NCBI RefSeq assembly: GCF_048128805.1
Contig: NC_136002.1
Coordinates: forward strand, 29,482,476-29,546,475
Length of the DNA stretch: 64,000 nucleotides
DNA from: Centroberyx gerrardi
Taxonomy: Eukaryota > Chordata > Actinopteri > Beryciformes > Berycidae
Direction of reading: 5' to 3'
Part shown: positions 63,741 to 64,000 of the stretch, in pieces
Numbering within the stretch: position 1 is the first letter of the stretch
How the letters are laid out: every line of letters begins with the position of its first letter
Position numbers and translations under genes: made by a program
Notes under the pieces: generated by a model
What the model saw: only the letters and a program-made list of their open reading frames with translations
Databases searched by the model: none
What the model was told of the DNA's origin: nothing

Positions 63741-64000
63741 GTGCTGATTGGAGTTTCTGCTGTACATACACTTCTTGGAGACAGAAATAATCTCATTGGT
63801 TGACTTAAACCTCAGGGGGCGGAGCCAAAGAATGCCAGTTTTTCTTGGTAATGCTGCGGTCACGTCACATCGGAAGAAGCGCCCCCCATTCATCCAAAAT
63901 AATTTGTATTTATGAATTTTAAATTGACCATAAAGGAACTGTAGCAGACACTACTCGCTTTTCGTGAGTAGGGTTGATTGTATTGCTGCTGTGAATATAG

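Overview
The window is vertebrate nuclear DNA, almost certainly from a teleost fish. Genes are split by GT-AG introns, coding exons are short and GC-rich, introns are full of microsatellites and minisatellites, and there are fish-type hAT MITEs, an L2-like LINE tail and a tRNA-derived SINE. It is not bacterial and I saw no operon, CRISPR array or phage.

Four protein-coding genes can be read. From left to right they are: the last exon of ercc2/XPD (+, 437-529); the complete coding region of a kinesin light chain, klc3 (-, 14 coding exons, 6024-20472, with non-coding first exon(s) near 25.5-26.3 kb); a complete muscle creatine kinase, ckm (+, eight coding exons 45655-51273, non-coding exon 1 near 43.68 kb); and the last two coding exons of mark4 (-, 55524-58858). 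The order and orientation ERCC2 / KLC3 / CKM / MARK4 match human 19q13.32 as I remember it, so the locus keeps ancestral vertebrate microsynteny. klc3 and ckm are transcribed divergently across about 17 kb with no recognised gene; ckm and mark4 converge with poly(A) signals only about 280 bp apart.

The genes do not form one pathway. XPD is the TFIIH helicase, KLC3 a kinesin-1 cargo adaptor, CKM the muscle phosphagen kinase and MARK4 a microtubule-affinity-regulating kinase.

The most unusual structure is in klc3. The end of its start-codon exon together with its 5' splice site has been amplified into a minisatellite of about 1 kb that carries 27 matches to the donor. A 1.3 kb trinucleotide array with a 57-bp higher-order unit lies just upstream of the same exon. 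Several other klc3 exons also abut simple-repeat arrays. The exons that encode the sixth TPR in other KLCs are absent and the flanking exons join in frame, which matches the short KLC3 form of mammals.

Other regions: 1-436 CT tract in the ercc2 intron; 756-3060 ercc2-klc3 intergenic; 26.3-43.5 kb intergenic desert with a TIR element of 1.63 kb, tandem arrays and a SINE; ckm introns with an E-box/MEF2 cluster in intron 1 and a TTAA-type MITE in the third intron within the coding region; 51.7-55.5 kb mark4 3'UTR; 58.9-64 kb mark4 intron/upstream sequence with GA and GC minisatellites. I found no convincing new gene system; the interest is in repeat/splice-site structure, transposable elements and possible regulatory clusters.
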